Source of the DNA: Shewanellaceae bacterium UBA2521 | Lineage (GTDB): Bacteria; Pseudomonadota; Gammaproteobacteria; Enterobacterales; Shewanellaceae | NCBI GenBank assembly: GCA_002341165.1 | Contig: DDNL01000009.1 | Location: 4,370-19,170, forward strand | Reading direction: 5' to 3' | Length of the DNA: 14,801 nt | Shown here: piece by piece, positions 12,002-14,801 of the stretch | How positions within the stretch are numbered: position 1 is the first letter of the stretch | Layout: the number at the start of each line of letters is the position of its first letter | Made by a program: the position numbers and the translations under genes | The notes under the pieces: generated by a model | Databases searched by the model: none | The model's input: the letters and a program-made list of their open reading frames with translations, nothing else | What the model was told of the DNA's origin: nothing

Positions 12002-14365
12002 ATGTTAAATACTAAGAATTATATATATTTTATTTTTCTTTTTATATTAGGCTGTGCAGACAGTTCTGAATTTAATATTATTGAAGAAATGCAAGGACAA
12101 CCTGCTCAAGGAGGACAACCTGATCAAGGAGGACAACCTGATCAAGGAGGACAACCTGACCAAGGTGGACAACCTGATCAAGGAGGACAACCTGACCAAG
12201 GTGGACAACCTGACCAAGGAGGACAACCTGACCAAGGAGGACAACCTGACCAAGGAGGACAACCTGACCAAGGAGGGCAACCTGACCAAGGAGGGCAACC
12301 TGACCAAGGAGGGCAACCTGACCAAGGAGGAAGCAACTCGAACCCTCAAAAATTTATTTTTTTCAACCAAAACAATCTTGAAAGTGATACCACAGGAGCT
12401 TTAAGTGGTACCGTGCACTTTGCTCAAAGCACAATCATGCCATCTAAAAATAAAATAAAAGATGATATCCAACCGCACCTTGTTTCTCAGCGTAAAGCTT
12501 TAGTTCTATTTAAGTCTCCAGATTTAGCAGAAGATAAAAACTTAAAAATGAGTATCTATGATAAAAATAATACACTTATTTATCAAAGTAATATGAACCA
12601 TCCCTCGAAATTACCTGCTATTGAGGGGGAATCTATAGAACCTATTTCTTTCAAAAATTTTGAACCTAATCAAACTCTAAATCTCAATACTCAAGCCCAA
12701 TTAAATGATCTTAAAGAAGATCTTTCGGGACAAAGATTAAGCTATTTCTTTAATACATTTGACTTTATTCATGTTCAAACCCAAGATGGAATACATATCG
12801 ATGACTTTCATCTACCTCTTCTCGCTAAAGGTTCTGAAAAGCATATACGTTTTTCATCTAGAGCTGGCTATGATTCAACCATTTACTTTTCAGGCTTAAA
12901 AAGATCCCTTAAAACGAATTTTGTCTTCGATTTTAAGTTCCAGAATCAAACTTGGTACATGAAAAGTCATATGAATCGTATAAAATACGGTTATTTTTGG
13001 AGTGCCCCCTTACCTAAGCAACATGTAAAACCTGGTATAAGTATTCGATTTACGCAAAATGGAGAAAATGGTCTGCTCAGTGCTCATGACATCAAAGTAG
13101 GTCCTGAAATCGAGTTACTTTTACACACCATTGACTTAGGGTTTCTGACTCCTTATCGAGATGAGTTTGACTTTCAAAAAAAAGATAAAAATCATATTGA
13201 GTATTATCAAACTATTCCCATAACAAAACTCATTGTGTCACGATATGAACCTCAACACTTTAAGACTGTAGGCTTACCCGATGGAACAGTCTACAACAGT
13301 AAAAGTGCAACCGACGGCGGTGTCTATACAGGTGATATGCGAAAAATTGGAAAAATTCTTATATCACATGGTATTAATTTAGCTAATTATGGTCTGACTT
13401 CATCTCATCCAACGAGTGAAAGTCCGCACAAATATATGGCTAATCAGATTACAATTCATAACTCTCAAGGTATCTATACAGATAAAGACTCAAAAGCATC
13501 AAAAAAAGTGATTCATGGCTTATCTGGAGGCAATGGTATGCTTACCTTGTCCGATTCTGAAGGTAATGAATTCAGTCATGAAATGGGGCATGCACTAAGT
13601 TTAGGACATTACCCAGGTGGCTTTGAAAGAAGTGTGCATCGCCCAGCACATATGATCAACTCAACTTGGGGGTGGGATAGTGTTCGTAATGAATTTACAC
13701 CTAATTTCGAGCATTATCCTACGAATAAACCTACCAAATATGATGGAGGCGCGAAAGATAAAGATAAAGGGAAGACTGTACAGCCTTTTCATGGACATAG
13801 TTTTGGCAAAGACTCTATGGGAGATGGAAGTCCACTCTATTCGAATCATTACACTTTATTTACTCCCTATACCATGAATAAAATGCAAAAATTTTTGGAG
13901 CGAACACCTCGCTTTGATAAGAATTCATCCACGGGCTTTTCTGTATGGGATGCTAATAAACAGGAATATAGAGAGGCTGCTAATAACGTATCTTCTTCAC
14001 GTAGAAAAGACTTCGGTGTACCTGTAGTCACTTTAGTGGGATATTATGATCCAACTAATACCATTAAATCCTTTGCCTATCCTGCTTTATACGGTAGCTA
14101 TGGTCATACTTATTATAGCTTCCCTAAATGGTTCAATAGCAAATGTCAGCTCACCGTCAAAAACGCTCGTAGAAAAAAAGTAACATTCTTCTTAAATGAC
14201 CGTGTCATTTTAAGAAAAAATATGAATAAATATCATGTCAATATTGCGCAATCATTTAAACCTACGAGTTACGATATAAAATGTCATGGTAAATTTGTTT
14301 TGCCTTCGTTTGCTATTAAACCTAAGAAATTTAATTTAAAAACCCATATTGTAGAAAGCCCTTAA
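12002..14365 (+). CDS. M66-family (StcE/TagA-like) zinc metallopeptidase lipoprotein
   Basis: A 787-residue surface or secreted protease. ATG 12002 starts a lipoprotein signal with lipobox ILGC (Cys18), followed by Asp20; no good ribosome site is visible. Residues 33-110 are thirteen QP(D/A)QGG repeats, a flexible tether. The body (about 115-470) has beta-rich segments. The catalytic M66 core includes HEMGHALSLGH (His526, Glu527, His530, His536), continuing HYPGGF and NSTWGWDSVRNEFTPNF, hallmarks of StcE, V. cholerae TagA and dictomallein-type peptidases, which cleave mucin-like glycoproteins. A C-terminal domain (about 690-787) follows. Zinc ligands and catalytic Glu are all present, so activity is likely; substrate is inferred from the family. 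It stands alone between IS6 debris and a repeat, consistent with horizontal acquisition. Confidence 0.88.
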   Translation: MLNTKNYIYFIFLFILGCADSSEFNIIEEMQGQPAQGGQPDQGGQPDQGGQPDQGGQPDQGGQPDQGGQPDQGGQPDQGGQPDQGGQPDQGGQPDQGGQPDQGGQPDQGGSNSNPQKFIFFNQNNLESDTTGALSGTVHFAQSTIMPSKNKIKDDIQPHLVSQRKALVLFKSPDLAEDKNLKMSIYDKNNTLIYQSNMNHPSKLPAIEGESIEPISFKNFEPNQTLNLNTQAQLNDLKEDLSGQRLSYFFNTFDFIHVQTQDGIHIDDFHLPLLAKGSEKHIRFSSRAGYDSTIYFSGLKRSLKTNFVFDFKFQNQTWYMKSHMNRIKYGYFWSAPLPKQHVKPGISIRFTQNGENGLLSAHDIKVGPEIELLLHTIDLGFLTPYRDEFDFQKKDKNHIEYYQTIPITKLIVSRYEPQHFKTVGLPDGTVYNSKSATDGGVYTGDMRKIGKILISHGINLANYGLTSSHPTSESPHKYMANQITIHNSQGIYTDKDSKASKKVIHGLSGGNGMLTLSDSEGNEFSHEMGHALSLGHYPGGFERSVHRPAHMINSTWGWDSVRNEFTPNFEHYPTNKPTKYDGGAKDKDKGKTVQPFHGHSFGKDSMGDGSPLYSNHYTLFTPYTMNKMQKFLERTPRFDKNSSTGFSVWDANKQEYREAANNVSSSRRKDFGVPVVTLVGYYDPTNTIKSFAYPALYGSYGHTYYSFPKWFNSKCQLTVKNARRKKVTFFLNDRVILRKNMNKYHVNIAQSFKPTSYDIKCHGKFVLPSFAIKPKKFNLKTHIVESP
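12098..12331 (+). repeat. Thirteen 18-bp tandem repeats encoding QP(D/A)QGG
   Basis: Thirteen uninterrupted 18-bp units. The first encodes QPAQGG, the other twelve QPDQGG, differing only at synonymous positions (GAT/GAC, GGA/GGT, GGA/GGG). The last units are identical to each other, suggesting recent slippage. Each gain or loss keeps the reading frame and changes the length of the spacer between lipid anchor and protease. Confidence 0.93.
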
Positions 14366-14385
14366 CCTTTGTTTTTATATCTGTT

Positions 14386-14474
14386 CTAAATAGGTTTTGC
14401 ATGGCGCATAAAAACTGTTTTGCCTGCACCGCGAACGCCCGAGATAAAAATTGTTTCATGCAAAAAAACAAAAG
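14386..14474 (-). pseudogene. P-loop ATPase fragment
   Basis: On the minus strand about 28 codons read FLHETIFISGVRGAGKTVFM then RHAKPI and a stop. GVRGAGKT is a full Walker A motif in the beta-strand/P-loop/helix context of AAA-type ATPases. There is no start and nothing recognisable upstream, where the palindromic repeat begins. The stretch is more GC-rich than its flanks. It is probably a relic of a lost gene; chance is possible given its length. Confidence 0.4.
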
Positions 14475-14483
14475 GAAAAAAAC

Positions 14484-14558
14484 AAGACATCCACCTCAGT
14501 GAAATTGATTTAGGTTTGAGCCGTGGAACCTTTTCATTAGGATATTAGGTGGGTATAC
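14484..14558. repeat. Imperfect palindromic repeat, copy 3
   Basis: Begins AAGACATCCACCT and ends AGGTGGGTATAC, inverted with respect to each other. The left half matches copy 2 (5157-5244) and the interior GGAACCTTTT with the following bases matches copy 1 (4719-4795). It lies upstream of the secreted-protein gene at the window end. Confidence 0.6.
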
Positions 14559-14607
14559 ATGTGTATCTAAAATTAATGTAAAATAAAATATTAATAATCT
14601 TTAAAAT

Positions 14608-14645
14608 ATATTTTTTTATATTTTTTTTATATTTTTTTTATATAT
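14608..14645. other. Helically phased T-tracts, probable curved DNA
   Basis: T-runs of 7, 8 and 8 start at 14611, 14621 and 14632, that is every 10-11 bases, about 50-80 bases before the next gene. Such phasing produces intrinsic bending and often acts as an upstream promoter element. Confidence 0.5.
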
Positions 14646-14715
14646 TTGTTTGAATCTAAAATATAAAAAATTAAAAAAAGAATATAATAATGATAAAAAA
14701 ACAAAGTTAGGTTTG

Positions 14716-14801
14716 ATGATTGGCGCTTTATTTTGTTCAAGTTTAACTTATGCTCAAGCAGAGCATAAAGCACCAAAGTTATCTGATGTGCTTGAATCTG
14801 G
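14716..14801 (+). CDS. Start of an exported protein (partial; start region possibly frameshifted)
   Basis: The visible frame reads MIGALFCSSLTYAQA, a hydrophobic signal-peptide core with cleavage near TYA or AQA, then EHKAPKLSDVLES up to the window edge. The first in-frame ATG is 14716, which leaves no positive N-terminal residues. A better-looking start, ATG 14690, with an AAAGA element before it, runs MIKKQS and stops at 14708-14710; adding one A to the seven-A run at 14695-14701 would join it to the signal peptide as MIKKTKLGLMIG. So either a true indel, a sequencing error, or a slippage switch is present. The mature start vaguely resembles outer-membrane porin-like proteins (PKLSDVLE), which I cannot confirm from 28 residues. 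Confidence 0.55.
   Translation, partial: MIGALFCSSLTYAQAEHKAPKLSDVLES

Noticed and set aside
12098..12331. Regular repeats as a CRISPR array
   Set aside because: Units are contiguous 18-mers without spacers and lie inside a coding frame.
12047..12404. Repetitive open frames in other phases over the QPDQGG tract
   Set aside because: They are shadows of the 18-bp tandem repeat of the protease gene.

Overview
The window is AT-rich DNA from a Gram-negative bacterium, probably a gammaproteobacterium. The support is a TonB-dependent receptor, an E. coli-type Fur box, a HugZ-family protein, a microcin-type double-glycine leader, and IS3 and IS6 remnants. I cannot name the genus. The insertion-sequence remnants and short repeats mark it as a mosaic, partly accessory region.

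Layout. (1) 1-4553: a haem/iron acquisition locus. A FecCD-type permease (partial) and a HmuT-like haem-binding protein are read leftward. A HugZ-family haem-handling enzyme and a TonB-dependent receptor with a His-Gly-rich insert are read rightward. A Fur box lies between the two divergent units and a strong terminator closes the receptor. (2) 4554-6474: an accessory stretch. It holds a 55-residue peptide gene with a 15-residue Gly-Gly leader, flanked by two copies of an imperfect palindromic repeat, then a broken IS3-family element whose right end is present twice. (3) 6588-11274: a tightly coupled five-gene operon. It encodes a secreted probable outer-membrane barrel protein, a periplasmic TPR protein, a single protein that joins a FliF-like periplasmic/membrane segment to FliG-like domains, a MotA/PomA stator subunit, and a short MotB stator subunit. 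(4) 11299-11875: a hairpin, the 3' end of an IS6-family transposase with its terminal repeat, and the N-terminal stub of a winged-helix protein truncated at the IS junction. (5) 12002-14365: a large M66 (StcE/TagA-like) metallopeptidase lipoprotein with thirteen QP(D/A)QGG repeats behind its lipobox. (6) 14366-14801: a P-loop ATPase relic, a third copy of the palindromic repeat, phased T-tracts, and the start of a secreted protein whose natural start looks frameshifted in a poly-A run.

The most notable item is the operon in region 3. It contains the parts that make torque in a flagellar motor: rotor ring anchor, FliG and MotAB. They are packed into three reading frames, next to an outer-membrane and a periplasmic partner, with no flagellar export, hook, rod or filament gene in view. 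I infer a trans-envelope, ion-driven machine derived from the flagellar motor, with unknown output (motility, envelope work, secretion or defence). Whether it has already been described I cannot check here. The haem genes form a conventional pathway: capture and outer-membrane transport (receptor), periplasmic binding (HmuT), inner-membrane import (permease plus an ATPase outside the window), and intracellular haem breakdown or storage (HugZ).
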